Positions 44,319-53,627 of a stretch of DNA of 64,000 nt are shown here, piece after piece. Position 1 is the stretch's first letter. The number at the start of each line of letters is the position of its first letter. Origin of the DNA: Thermoplasmatales archaeon (GTDB lineage Archaea > Thermoplasmatota > Thermoplasmata > Thermoplasmatales > Thermoplasmataceae); contig CP060531.1 of NCBI GenBank assembly GCA_016806715.1, positions 1,895,589 to 1,959,588 of the forward strand, given 5' to 3'. The notes under the pieces were generated by a model. That model was not told where the DNA came from. It saw nothing but the letters and a program-made list of their open reading frames with translations, and did no database searches. The position numbers and the translations under genes are program-made.

Positions 44319-46126
44319 GTTGAAACTTGACTTCCGCATGTCATTCATTATCAGTGTTGCGCACAGACCCTTGGATTTGCACAGTCTGTTATTAATTATC
44401 AGGGATTATGTATGTGCACTTTCCCGGATCCCTGGATATGGCAGTCCAAGGCTTTTCAAAATATCTGAAGCTGCACTGCTCTCCGATGAAATATACAGAT
44501 CTCTCTTTTCAACTGTAACAGGAACGACATCCAGGTAATTGAGATCCTTCCTTATGCTGTCGATTGTCCTGCCGGAAAGTTTTTCCATTATCCTTGAAAC
44601 AAGAAGCGACAATACGCATACAAAGACATGCGCCCTGATTCTTTCTGATTTCCTGTGGTATACCGGCCTGATCTCGATAAACGACTTTATTGTCCTGAAT
44701 GAACGCTCAATCTGCCACTGATCCTTGTAAGCTGACACAATTTCACTTTCCGGCAGATCAGCATTGGTGACGATGAGGAATCTTCCTGCAAGCTTTTTCA
44801 GTATTTCTATGCGTTTTTCGTTCAACACTGCACCGGTCTCCGGGAACTTCACCAGTGATCTCAGCTTCCCCAGAGACTTCTTCAGTTCCTTCTGATCCGG
44901 AATCTCGGATATTCTCTTCTTTACAGTATCGATCCTGTCATTGAGATCCTTCAGATCCAGATCTTCCCTCTTCCTGTTGTATACCGCAATGTATATCCTC
45001 TTTTCAGCAAGTCTCTTCTGATCTCCGGTGGAATCATCCTTCATCACCTGATCCACGCTTATGGCGACTTTCTTCATGACCAGGTCATCCATCACAAGAC
45101 TGTCAGTGAAATCCGTATTCATGAGGATGCTGCGGTACGGCTGGTCCCACCTGTATGCAGCGGTGATATACAGGTTCTGATCCAGGAGATCCAACGATTT
45201 GGATCTTCCGAATGCCCTGTCCGCAATGATTATCACGTTTTTTATATGGAATCTCTCCTTCAGCACCGATATGGTGGATTCAAGTGTTTTCGGATCGATG
45301 GTATTGCCGGGCCACACCTCATGGTGTATGGGTATCCCGTCTGCCATGACAAGACCGATAACAATCTGCTCCTTTCCTCTTTTCTTATCACGGGAATAAC
45401 CGAATAATACCAGATCATTATCCTCCCTGCCCTCAAAATATGATGATGTCAGGTCATAATGCACCGTGGAGGTGTCCGGTTTCAGTGCGTTGAATATTTC
45501 GATCTCGATGTCATCCTTCCCCGCCAGAAGAGAATCAAGGGATCTGTAAACATTGTCCTCGCTTATTTGTAATTCCCATGGATAGTACACCCTCTTTTCC
45601 AGATCGACCAGATCAATGTCGGACGAGGGTTCAAACAGCCGGGAAATGATCATGAAGGATAATATCCCAGCGTAGGTGCGAGTATGTTTTTTCAGTATCC
45701 CTGATATGCCATTTCTCTCCATTATGGATCTGGCTGCATAGAATATCCCGAAGGAGAGTGTTGGCCTGATCTTAAGGTCATTCAGGGAGAATTTCCTCAT
45801 GGCTTCCCTGTATTCGTCCAGCACTTTCCGGTATCTTTCCGTATCCGCTGCGGACTTCACGGGACCGAGATATTTCAGGGTAACGGTTTTCTGCACGTGA
45901 TCCACAACCAGCCTTTCCGCGATGGATGCATATTCCAGTACTGCAGATCCCCTCCTGACCTTTGTAATTCTCAGGAACATAGGGCAATATCGCATATGAA
46001 TATTTAAAGGTATGTGCATATATAGTGCACATACATTAATAGAAGACCAATGCCTGGAGAAGTTGTAAATAAAAGGATTTGCAACGGACCGTGATAGACT
46101 ATCTCATGCGGAACTCAAGTTGAAAC
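44319..46126 (-). mobile_element. IS1634-type insertion sequence with outer inverted repeats
   Basis: A transposase gene framed by imperfect 22-base inverted repeats: 44319-44340 (GTTGAAACTTGACTTCCG...) and 46105-46126 (CATGCGGAACTCAAGTTG...), three mismatches. A second, inner pair of 13-base inverted repeats (ATGTATGTGCACT) lies at 44408-44420 and 46024-46036, against the ends of the gene. No clear target duplication was found, so the true ends are uncertain. Confidence 0.65.
44406..45980 (-). CDS. IS1634-type (IS4 superfamily) transposase
   Basis: About 524 residues from the ATG at 45980 (MFLRITKVRRGSAVLEYAS). The DDE core is visible in STVHYDLTSSYFEG (Asp), IIIADRAFGRSK (Asp) and YKDQWQIERSFRTIKS, the YREK-like motif with the catalytic Glu. 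The long insertion between them (about 290-400) is typical of this group. The frame is intact. Fragments of relatives are at 37417 and 40732. Confidence 0.88.
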   Translation of the reverse strand: MFLRITKVRRGSAVLEYASIAERLVVDHVQKTVTLKYLGPVKSAADTERYRKVLDEYREAMRKFSLNDLKIRPTLSFGIFYAARSIMERNGISGILKKHTRTYAGILSFMIISRLFEPSSDIDLVDLEKRVYYPWELQISEDNVYRSLDSLLAGKDDIEIEIFNALKPDTSTVHYDLTSSYFEGREDNDLVLFGYSRDKKRGKEQIVIGLVMADGIPIHHEVWPGNTIDPKTLESTISVLKERFHIKNVIIIADRAFGRSKSLDLLDQNLYITAAYRWDQPYRSILMNTDFTDSLVMDDLVMKKVAISVDQVMKDDSTGDQKRLAEKRIYIAVYNRKREDLDLKDLNDRIDTVKKRISEIPDQKELKKSLGKLRSLVKFPETGAVLNEKRIEILKKLAGRFLIVTNADLPESEIVSAYKDQWQIERSFRTIKSFIEIRPVYHRKSERIRAHVFVCVLSLLVSRIMEKLSGRTIDSIRKDLNYLDVVPVTVEKRDLYISSESSAASDILKSLGLPYPGIRESAHT

Positions 46127-46196
46127 AAGCCGAAGTGATCTGTTTCATGATCCTTTGTGCCAAGAGACCAGATGTTATAGGGGTAAAGATCGTCTT

Positions 46197-46505
46197 TCAA
46201 ATTTTCGCATCCCTGCGGTTTTTGATAAATTTTTCAATTATATTGGAAATGGTCTGCTGTGCCAAGTCAGGGCACATCTCTGGTATCTTTTCCCTTGTCA
46301 TTTTTGCATGAAGATAGAGGTTAAGGATGTCGATTTCCTGTTTTTCCTTGAGGGTTCTGTCCTTTGCCATTTTCATGGTCCGGTTGTACTCACAGGCTCC
46401 CCTGTCAATGCCCGGGGAACTGTTGAAGTGCATTACCACATTGAAGACAAAAACTATGAATGCTGAAATGTCCAGCAACAATAATCCAATCTTCGATGCT
46501 TTCAT
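46197..46505 (-). CDS. Small membrane-anchored protein of unknown function
   Basis: A 102-residue protein with one N-terminal helix (IGLLLLDISAFIVFVFNVVM) and a charged, helical cytoplasmic part (DRTLKEKQEIDILNLYLHAK). The start ATG overlaps the stop of a 49-residue membrane protein gene (ATGA), so the two are coupled. Family not recognised. It faces away from the ABC permease and shares a regulatory region with it. Confidence 0.5.
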   Translation of the reverse strand: MKASKIGLLLLDISAFIVFVFNVVMHFNSSPGIDRGACEYNRTMKMAKDRTLKEKQEIDILNLYLHAKMTREKIPEMCPDLAQQTISNIIEKFIKNRRDAKI

Positions 46506-46651
46506 ACGGGAAGCATCATGTTCAATGCTAATGTTTCGACTATTGCAAGGGCAGCATACGTTAATAAAATTAAGATGCCTTTCCCGTTGAACTCCCCCTC
46601 GTCATCAGGTTCCCCATCCATCCGTGCAAGTATCCGGTTGAAAGCATTCAT
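46502..46651 (-). CDS. 49-residue membrane peptide, partner of the next gene
   Basis: Begins MNAFNRILARMDGEPDDEGE and ends in a single hydrophobic helix (ILILLTYAALAIVETLAL). Its TGA overlaps the ATG of the 102-residue protein by four bases, which is the main reason to believe it is real. An acidic cytoplasmic N-terminus followed by one helix resembles small regulatory membrane peptides; function unknown. Confidence 0.45.
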   Translation of the reverse strand: MNAFNRILARMDGEPDDEGEFNGKGILILLTYAALAIVETLALNMMLPV

Positions 46652-46730
46652 GCCTATCACTATTAAAGACTGCTCGATCTTATTTATTTTCGCATAAGTT
46701 CGGCGTGTTCTAAAAACAAGTGTAATTCTT

Positions 46731-46851
46731 TACAACATAATGTATGTTGTAAAAAAAGATTTACAACATTCTATGCTGTATTATTATTCCACCTATATAG
46801 GTATCCCTGATTTTGACGGCCTCCAATTGAAATTTTATGTTTTTACAACAC
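46731..46851. promoter_or_regulatory. Cluster of TACAACAT operator-like sites between divergent genes
   Basis: A perfect inverted repeat TACAACATA/TATGTTGTA (46731-46751, three-base spacer) is followed 11 bases later by an imperfect one, TACAACAT/ATGCTGTA (46762-46780). A half-site TACAACAC lies at 46844-46851. They lie between the small membrane pair (minus) and the ABC permease (plus), as expected for a repressor controlling one or both. Confidence 0.55.
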
Positions 46852-46883
46852 ACATTACAATCGCCAAAATTTTAGAATCTTAA

Positions 46884-47162
46884 CTCCGCAAATTTTTAGG
46901 GAATATATCAGTTCCGAAGTTCTTATCTATCTTTTCAACGCTTGAGGGTATTTCGCTCAGTGTTTCCCTGTTTCCCCCATCTCAATCATACAACACTGCA
47001 AATGGGAACTTGATCGTTGACTACCCCAACTATCTTGTCACTATGGAAGATTCTTCTGGAAAAATTATGGCATACCCATCATACCTGGTACCCAATCCGG
47101 AGGAGCCTCTACCACCGCCTTTCTTCGACAGCTTCACTGTAATTTGGGAGGCAAGTTCCTGA
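46884..47162 (+). pseudogene. Open frame without start, probable tail of a lost surface protein
   Basis: Ninety-two codons with no ATG, GTG or TTG near the 5' end. The reading (GNISVPKFLSIFSTLEGIS, later VDYPNYLVTMEDSSGK and PEEPLPPPFFDSFTVIWEA) looks like real extracellular-protein sequence rather than noise. It stops 51 bases before the permease start. I take it as the 3' remnant of a gene once in the same cassette. Confidence 0.4.
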
Positions 47163-47213
47163 TTAGTGCTTATCTCATCACAAACTTTTTACATTTATTT
47201 CTATGTGACTTTT

Positions 47214-48689
47214 ATGAAACCCATGCTATTTGATGTTTTGCACACGCTCAAAAGCAAATTGAGCATGGGGGTTGTTCTGTTCATAATCCTTATTTCACTT
47301 GCAGGGGCCTCAACTTTTTCTGTTAACACAGTCAGGCCCAGTCAAGGCCCCCCTAATATCTATGAAGTTTACTATGTAAGCAATAGCACGTTCCACGTTG
47401 TTAACTACGTGTATAATTCCTATGGGCAACCTTTTCCTAATGTTCCTGTTTCCCTGCATCTTTCTCCTTTTTATGCAAATGGTACAACGAACCAAGAGGG
47501 ATGGGGTAATCTCAGTACAGGGATACTCAATATGTCAAGAACCTATAACGGCACAGAGAGACTTGTTATACAAGGGACAACCTATAATCTGAGCATCACT
47601 TTAAACAGTTTGGCAATAACAGACCTAGGTGGCGTCAGTCCATGGGGGGTGGCATGGTCAAGCTATGATCCGTTGATTGGCATTTTCCATGTAGATACCG
47701 TATATAGCCAGCGGGATCCGTATCTGAGAGATATCCTTCTATTCTATATCGGAGATCACGGACAACCTTCCGGTAAGGTGAATGTTTCAATTACCAGGAG
47801 CACTACGGCAGGGACTTCGGCTCCAATACAAATTGGTTCAGCATCGGATTTCTACTTGCACAGATTCATTCCCGACCCGAGCTATCTCGAACCCGGTGCC
47901 TACTATCAGTTCACAGAAACTGCCATTAATGCAACTGCTGCGAATAGTGACCAATTCATTCCGTATCAACCTGCCGTAGTTGGATATCTTCTGGAAATTG
48001 CCAACCCACGTCAGCAGATTGGAGAAACAGCAGCAACGTCCATCGAGGATTTCTTCCCTGCAGTAATTGGTTTGATTGCTCTACTGTTAGTATATACGAA
48101 CCTGACCAGGATCAGCAATTCTGGCATTGAACAAAGCATTATTTCAAAGCCGCTGTCAAGAAGAGGGCTTGTCACATCCAGATTCATAGCCACGTCCGTT
48201 GTCTTGGTGGGCGTTGCCATTGCCACTCCTGTTACCATGGACATCTATGCGGTTCTAACGATCGGCGCATCAATGACAGAAGCATACCTTCTTGTTCTAA
48301 TTTTGGGTCTATCCTTGACGGCGGTTGCGCTCTGCAGCTTATTTTTTATGCTCTCAAGCTTTATAAAGTCAGATCCCGTTTTTCTCGGCGTAGGGATTGG
48401 GGTGGTTTTGGTCACCTCAATTCTCTGGAACCCGATTGTCTGGGCACTTGCAATGGGGATAACAGGAGACGCTTTAGGAACGTACAATGTTCAGAGCTTC
48501 ATAATGTTCAGTAACTACCTGACGCCGTATGTAGGTGTGTTAAACTCGTATTATATGTTAGGTGGCTCACTTTCTGAAAGCATTTCGACTCCTTATGACC
48601 CCACGGTTTACAGAATGCTCATTGGCGTAATCGTATGGATAGGTATTACTGCATTACTCTGGCTGTACGGCTTCTCAAGAGCGGATTAA
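47214..48689 (+). CDS. ABC transporter permease with an extracellular domain
   Basis: About 491 residues from MKPMLFDVLHTLKSK. One membrane helix near residue 25 is followed by a 220-residue external domain rich in Asn-X-Thr/Ser, then five or six helices (about 270-490) with the cytoplasmic SIISKPLSRRGLVTSRFIA segment typical of ABC-2 permeases. The frame begins at 47166 with further ATGs. The cognate ATPase is convergent (48686), overlapping by four bases, which is unusual for an ABC pair. Confidence 0.72.
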   Translation: MKPMLFDVLHTLKSKLSMGVVLFIILISLAGASTFSVNTVRPSQGPPNIYEVYYVSNSTFHVVNYVYNSYGQPFPNVPVSLHLSPFYANGTTNQEGWGNLSTGILNMSRTYNGTERLVIQGTTYNLSITLNSLAITDLGGVSPWGVAWSSYDPLIGIFHVDTVYSQRDPYLRDILLFYIGDHGQPSGKVNVSITRSTTAGTSAPIQIGSASDFYLHRFIPDPSYLEPGAYYQFTETAINATAANSDQFIPYQPAVVGYLLEIANPRQQIGETAATSIEDFFPAVIGLIALLLVYTNLTRISNSGIEQSIISKPLSRRGLVTSRFIATSVVLVGVAIATPVTMDIYAVLTIGASMTEAYLLVLILGLSLTAVALCSLFFMLSSFIKSDPVFLGVGIGVVLVTSILWNPIVWALAMGITGDALGTYNVQSFIMFSNYLTPYVGVLNSYYMLGGSLSESISTPYDPTVYRMLIGVIVWIGITALLWLYGFSRAD

Positions 48690-49636
48690 TTAACCTGAGT
48701 TCCTTCCACTGCACTCTCACTTTCGAATTCTTCTATTATCCTAAAGAACTGATCTTCTAGCTTTTCGGACACCATCTTGCACTCTAAAACCAAGAATCCG
48801 TCTTTGTGCAACTTACGAGATACGACTTCGAGTTCATTTTCTCCTATTGTAGGATTAAAAACAACGACCAGTCCGTTCTGAACGGAAACATTCCCAAATT
48901 CTTTGAGGTCCTGTATTATCCTCTGATCAACCCTGTCTAGCCTAACATGGATAACTTTTGCTCCGTCCCTTGAGATTTCACTTCGATCTAAGGTCTTAAT
49001 TACTCTACCTTTATGGATGATGGCAACGAGGTCTGCCAGATCGCTCATCTCGGACAATATGTGCGAAGATACCAAAACGCTTTTACCTTCGTTCCTTGCG
49101 TCAACAATTGTGTTTTTAAGGAACCTGAACCCTTCAGGATCCAGCCCATTGAACGATTCGTCAAGCAGAAGATTCTTTGGATCAGCGATCAGCGCTGATG
49201 CAACCATGAATCTCTTTCTCATCCCGAGTGAGTACGTATTGAGTCTCTGACACTTGTTTTTTCCAAGCCCAACTCGTTCCAGAAGGTTTTCCGATAAGCT
49301 CTTTGCTTCACTGCTTGCCATGCCGTAGAGCCCACAATAGTAACGCAGCAAATCCAGTGCACTATAATGTGGATCAAAGGTGTCGTTTTCAGGCACCCAC
49401 CCCACATTCCTGATTGCAGTTGAACGATTTGCTGAGAGATCGATTCCATCAATCACAACCTTCCCCTTGCTCGCAGTCAACACTCCACTGGCAATCTTGA
49501 TTGCTGTAGTCTTTCCCGCTCCGTTAAGCCCTGCCAATCCCAACACAGATCCATTCTTCATGTTCAAGCTGATCGAATCAAGTGCGTATGAACCCGCTCC
49601 ATGGTATTTCTTGCTCACATCAGTAAGATCTAACAT
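48686..49636 (-). CDS. ABC transporter ATP-binding protein
   Basis: About 316 residues from MLDLTDVSKKYHGAG: Walker A GLNGAGKTT, signature YSLGMRKRFMVA, Walker B LLLDESFNGLDPEG (with DES instead of DEP) and switch His in VSSH. Fits ABC-2 exporters. It is the likely partner of the permease at 47214, with which it converges tail to tail. The frame is open upstream to 49678. Confidence 0.88.
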   Translation of the reverse strand: MLDLTDVSKKYHGAGSYALDSISLNMKNGSVLGLAGLNGAGKTTAIKIASGVLTASKGKVVIDGIDLSANRSTAIRNVGWVPENDTFDPHYSALDLLRYYCGLYGMASSEAKSLSENLLERVGLGKNKCQRLNTYSLGMRKRFMVASALIADPKNLLLDESFNGLDPEGFRFLKNTIVDARNEGKSVLVSSHILSEMSDLADLVAIIHKGRVIKTLDRSEISRDGAKVIHVRLDRVDQRIIQDLKEFGNVSVQNGLVVVFNPTIGENELEVVSRKLHKDGFLVLECKMVSEKLEDQFFRIIEEFESESAVEGTQVN

Positions 49637-50230
49637 GGCCCTTGAAAGATAATGGTCCATCATTCTTATACATTTCATATCGTCCTACGCCAATTACATT
49701 CCGTTAAGTGAATAATTGTATGTCTCTCTTGATCATTGCATCAAAGTTCATGATTTCCTTTAAGCGGCCTGAATATTTCTTGACGTCTGAGCCGTACTCA
49801 TCATCTCGTCGCTGTATGGAGTATCGCTCAGATTGTCCTCAAGTATCATCCTTGTTCCATCAGCTACGAGTTTGTTAACAGTGCTCACTGTCATACCGGG
49901 TTTCCTGAAATGTCCCTCCGCTTTGAAAACGCAGCGGATATCGACTCAGAGCCAAAGACTGTTTTCACGTAGATCGGGTTGTCGATGTTCTTGGTTTTCA
50001 TGGCATCACACTCACGGTTACAATTGCACTCTTGACAATTATGAGGGACTTTCCACCGTGAAAATCTTTCTGTCAATAGAAAGAGGCGAGATCCCGGAGG
50101 GAAAAAGAGAGATATACATGCTAGCTAATTCCTGAATGAATTAACTAAATTAAGCAAATTATCTGAATTACTTGAATTATCCACATAGTCGCTTTCAGGG
50201 TAAAATAACGTATTCACTTACGAACGATAA
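49637..50230 (-). other. Gap with a decayed coding remnant
   Basis: No intact gene was recognised. On the minus strand two frames read like coding sequence broken by a frameshift: 50076-49891 (MTERFSRWKVPHNCQECNCN, four cysteines close together) and, in another frame, a stretch ending at 49760 (GHFRKPGMTVSTVNKLVADG through TSRNIQAA). I do not recognise the protein. The promoter of the ABC ATPase should lie at the left side. Confidence 0.35.
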
Positions 50231-50303
50231 CGCCCCGAACGGGATTTGGACCCGTGTCACAGGCTCGACAGGCCTGTATGATAGGCCACTACACTATCGG
50301 GGC
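50231..50303 (-). tRNA. tRNA-Asp (anticodon GUC)
   Basis: A 73-base cloverleaf on the minus strand: acceptor GCCCCGA/TCGGGGC, anticodon stem CAGGC/GCCTG around CTGTCGA (anticodon GTC), T arm GGGTCCAAATCC, discriminator G as usual for Asp. CATTTTTATAAAGG about 20-30 bases upstream is the promoter TATA region. Confidence 0.94.
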
Positions 50304-50549
50304 TCTCACCAAAATTATGAGCCTTTATAAAAATGTTGGTAGTAGAAATCTATCCGGGGAGCATTATTTCAACTGTCAAGATGCTCAATCAATATTGCGA
50401 ATTCGCTGCAGGTATGCCGGTTTACTTTGTCCGTTGAAACATTTATGAGCAGTTAATATCCTTATTTCCTGAGAAAAGTGCGTCGGTAAAGGACGTGGAA
50501 TTTTCAACTGGATCAAGGGAAAAGGCAACTCCACTCAGGGACGAATATT

Positions 50550-51505
50550 TTACGCATAATCTGACCGGTTAACTATATTGTGGACACTTTCGTTCCTGAC
50601 AAACCTTAGAATGTTATTAAGAGCCTGTTCATAGGCGAATACAGTCTCTCCATCTGCCATTGATGAATTATGCGGGGACCCTATGACGTTTTCCATTTCA
50701 AGAAACGGATACTCGGTTTCGAATCTTCCTTTTGATAGTGGCTCAACCCACCACACGTCAATTCCTGCCTTGAAATCCTTATTTTCCGATAGGTGCCTGA
50801 ACAGTGCTTCCTGATCTACTATTTCGGCACGGGCAACGTTTATCAGAATTGCGTCTCTTTTCATGATACCCAACTTTGATGAGTCTATCAGGCCACGAGT
50901 TAAATTAGAGAGAGGCAGTGATATCACGATAATATCGGAATTTGAAAGCACATAATCAATATCATCCATAGACCCAAAGAATTCCTCATCATTTTTTGTG
51001 CCGGATCGAGATACCACAAGTATCTTCAGTCCCAGGTTTCTTGCAATCCCTGCGACTGCCTTTCCTATACCTCCATAACCTATTATTCCTATTTTCTTCC
51101 CTGTGATTCTCCTGTTCACTGTCTTCTGGTCGAATATGCCCCCCTCATTTTAATGTGATTTGCTGTGAGATTTTTTGACAGGTCAAATATCATGGCAAAA
51201 ACATGTTCCGCAATGGGATCAGAATAAGCGCCTGCATTGCTGCACAGGAGCAAATCTTCAGGTATCCCTCTAAAATCCAGCATATCCACGCCAGCTGATA
51301 GCGTCTGGATCATCTTCAGGTTGGGCATTTCGGCTATTATTTCCGGAAGATGCCTTAGTTTTCTGTGTCCGACCAGCATAATACTGAAGCTTGATCGGTC
51401 ACGAACCTCATCGCTGAATACGCACTCAATTCCAATTTTCCTTGAAATGTCTCTCAGATGTTCCTTCAGCCTATCGCCCATCTCTGTATCCACAAGAATT
51501 TTCAT
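50550..51505 (-). pseudogene. D-isomer-specific 2-hydroxyacid dehydrogenase, split by a frameshift
   Basis: Two adjoining frames make one enzyme. 51505-51116 is the N-terminal 129 residues (MKILVDTEMGDRLKEHL, ending KMRGAYSTRRQ). 51119-50550 is the rest, with the Rossmann motif IGIIGYGGIGKAVA, catalytic Arg in NVARAEIV, Glu in DVWWVEP and His in GSPHNSS. Adding one G in the six-G run at 51139-51144 gives RGGIFDQKTVNRRITGKK and a normal 318-residue protein. All catalytic residues are intact, so this may be a sequence error, a very recent mutation, or slippage. The second frame could also start at its overlapping GTG (GTGA). Confidence 0.8.
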
Positions 51506-51591
51506 GCACGTCTATTTCACGATAAGTATTCTATTTTTTTAAACCTGACTATTTACTTAAATAATTTGAACTGATTACTAGGAGGAATTGG

Positions 51592-52860
51592 ATGCTTAAA
51601 TTTTACCTGGCTTCCTGGAACTTCAGGGATAACTACAAGCTTTTTGAATCTATATCCACAGTGGACAGTAAGATCATGCAGGATGCACTGCAAGCCGGTG
51701 GCATAAATGAATATGTGATCCTTTCCACATGCAACCGGCTTGAGGTTTACAGCAGCCAGGATTTTACAGGCATTGACTATTTCAAAACTGCGGACATAAA
51801 GCTTGACAGGGAAGCTGTCGACCATCTATTCAGGGTCGCAGCCGGTCTTGAGTCCATGTCCGTCGGAGAGCAGGAAATACTTCGGCAGGTAAAGGAGTCT
51901 TACGATCAGGCCATAAAAGACAAAAGATCCGGAAAGATGCTATCAATAGTTTTCAGGAAAGCAATCAGTGTCGGGAAGAAAGTGCGCGATGAAACCGATA
52001 TTTCAAAGGGGAAAGTCTCCCTTGCCGCGCAGGCTGCCCAGATCGTTGAATCACAAATGCGTCCGCAGGAAAGCAGGATATTGATAGTTGGAACAGGGAA
52101 GATGGCCAGCGCGCTGGCAAAATACATGATGAAGCTTTCTCCCGCCTCCCTCACTATATGGGGCAGGAATGAGTCTCGCGCAAGGGATCTTTCTGTTTCA
52201 GTCAGGTCATCGTACATTCTCCCAGCAGAATTAGCTGCCGGGATCAGGGAAAATGAGATAATAATAGCAGTAACGTCATCGAAAAGCTACCTTATCACGA
52301 AAGACCATGTTGAGAATGTACAGAAGGATAAATTGTTCATAGACCTGTCCAATCCAAGGAATATCGACCCGCAGATTGCAGAATACGGATTCAGGATAAT
52401 TGATCTGGAGAATATTCAGCCCATAATAGAAGAGAACATGAAGGCAAAGGACAGGGAAGTTCTCATGGCAAACCGCATAGTCTCCGAGGAACTGGTTAAT
52501 TTTGCCAGAAAGATTATGGAAATGGAAACAGATGATTTTGTAAGCGACATATTCATGTTTTCTAAACTCGTGGAAAAGGAGTCTGCTGATCAACTTTTAC
52601 ATGAGATCTCAAAGGGTGTGCCATTGGAAGTGGCAGTGAGTGATATGGCAAATTCTCTGGTGAATAAAATTCTGTCTCCACACATCCTAGCGCTTAAAGA
52701 AATCATGAGGGAAAAAGGAAACGAGAAAATGGAGGAAACCATGAGGCATTTTCATTCACAGCTCAGGACACATTACGAGGATTACCTGAAGAAGCTTGAA
52801 GATCGCCAAGCATCCCGAAATCAACAAGGCCAAATTCCTCAGTCAATCCAAAAACCCTGA
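51592..52860 (+). CDS. hemA: Glutamyl-tRNA reductase
   Basis: A 422-residue HemA. The nucleophilic Cys is in ILSTCNRLEVYS near residue 50, SVGEQEILRQVK follows, a nucleotide-binding stretch is ILIVGTGKMASALA, and the C-terminal helical dimerisation part is complete. It reduces glutamyl-tRNA to glutamate semialdehyde for tetrapyrroles. AGGAGG lies just ahead of the ATG. No other heme gene is adjacent. Its last 98 bases overlap the 3' end of the convergent phosphoesterase gene. Confidence 0.94.
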   Translation: MLKFYLASWNFRDNYKLFESISTVDSKIMQDALQAGGINEYVILSTCNRLEVYSSQDFTGIDYFKTADIKLDREAVDHLFRVAAGLESMSVGEQEILRQVKESYDQAIKDKRSGKMLSIVFRKAISVGKKVRDETDISKGKVSLAAQAAQIVESQMRPQESRILIVGTGKMASALAKYMMKLSPASLTIWGRNESRARDLSVSVRSSYILPAELAAGIRENEIIIAVTSSKSYLITKDHVENVQKDKLFIDLSNPRNIDPQIAEYGFRIIDLENIQPIIEENMKAKDREVLMANRIVSEELVNFARKIMEMETDDFVSDIFMFSKLVEKESADQLLHEISKGVPLEVAVSDMANSLVNKILSPHILALKEIMREKGNEKMEETMRHFHSQLRTHYEDYLKKLEDRQASRNQQGQIPQSIQKP

Positions 52861-53572
52861 ATTTTTTTGGATCTGTTTTCTTGAGCACAGGCGTGAAGTG
52901 TTCCTGGCTGAACAGCGACTGCGTCACATCTGTTCCTGAAGAGAAGAAACTCATTGCTGGTGTTATAAGCACCCTGGAATCGTTATTATATATGAATGCA
53001 GGTATCTTGAATACGCCGCCCATTTCATCTCGCAGTACGAAAGAAGGGTGCTCGTGGCCAAGTATAGTCATTTTCTTCAGTTCCCTGTCCCGGTCTCCAT
53101 GATAGATGTAATATCTCTCGCTTTCGTAAGTTTCCACAAGATCAATATTCTTGCTCTTCAGTATTGTCATCAGGAAATTATCGTGGTTCCCGCGGACAAA
53201 AATCAGTTTTGTCCTTTCCCTGTACCTGTTTATGAAATGGATGATGTCATCCCACTCCTGCGGAAGATTCCTTGAGAATTCCTGCTTGAAATCGCCGTTG
53301 ATCACAAGTTTCTCCGGAGAGTATCTTTCAATGATACGGTCCACCATCCCCTCAACGTGACTGAGCTGCAGTTTTGGCAGGAATAGCCCATGAAGATTCA
53401 TTTCCTCCTCGAAACCAAGGTGTAGATCCGATATAACGGCAGTGCTCTCATCACCAAGGTAAACGCAGTGAAGGTCCGAGATAAAAACATTCTTTATGAT
53501 CTGGATGTCGTGCAACGGTTGCTGTATTTCATCATGCGCATTAACTTTTGGAGTTATGGGATTTTCCGTCAT
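52763..53572 (-). CDS. Metallophosphoesterase
   Basis: About 269 residues from the ATG at 53572 (MTENPITPKVNAHDE); the frame is open upstream to 53779. The calcineurin-type metal motifs are ordered correctly: ISDLHLGFEEE, INGDFKQE, VRGNHDN and LGHEHPS. It resembles the ICC-like archaeal phosphoesterases; DNA repair links are suggested for the family, but the substrate is unknown. It is divergent from RaSEA and overlaps hemA tail to tail by 98 bases. Confidence 0.85.
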   Translation of the reverse strand: MTENPITPKVNAHDEIQQPLHDIQIIKNVFISDLHCVYLGDESTAVISDLHLGFEEEMNLHGLFLPKLQLSHVEGMVDRIIERYSPEKLVINGDFKQEFSRNLPQEWDDIIHFINRYRERTKLIFVRGNHDNFLMTILKSKNIDLVETYESERYYIYHGDRDRELKKMTILGHEHPSFVLRDEMGGVFKIPAFIYNNDSRVLITPAMSFFSSGTDVTQSLFSQEHFTPVLKKTDPKKFRVFGLTEEFGLVDFGMLGDLQASSGNPRNVS

Positions 53573-53627
53573 TGAAGGCGCGTGTATATTTTTATAGTCT
53601 GTCAAAATTGCTGTACGAAAACTGCAT

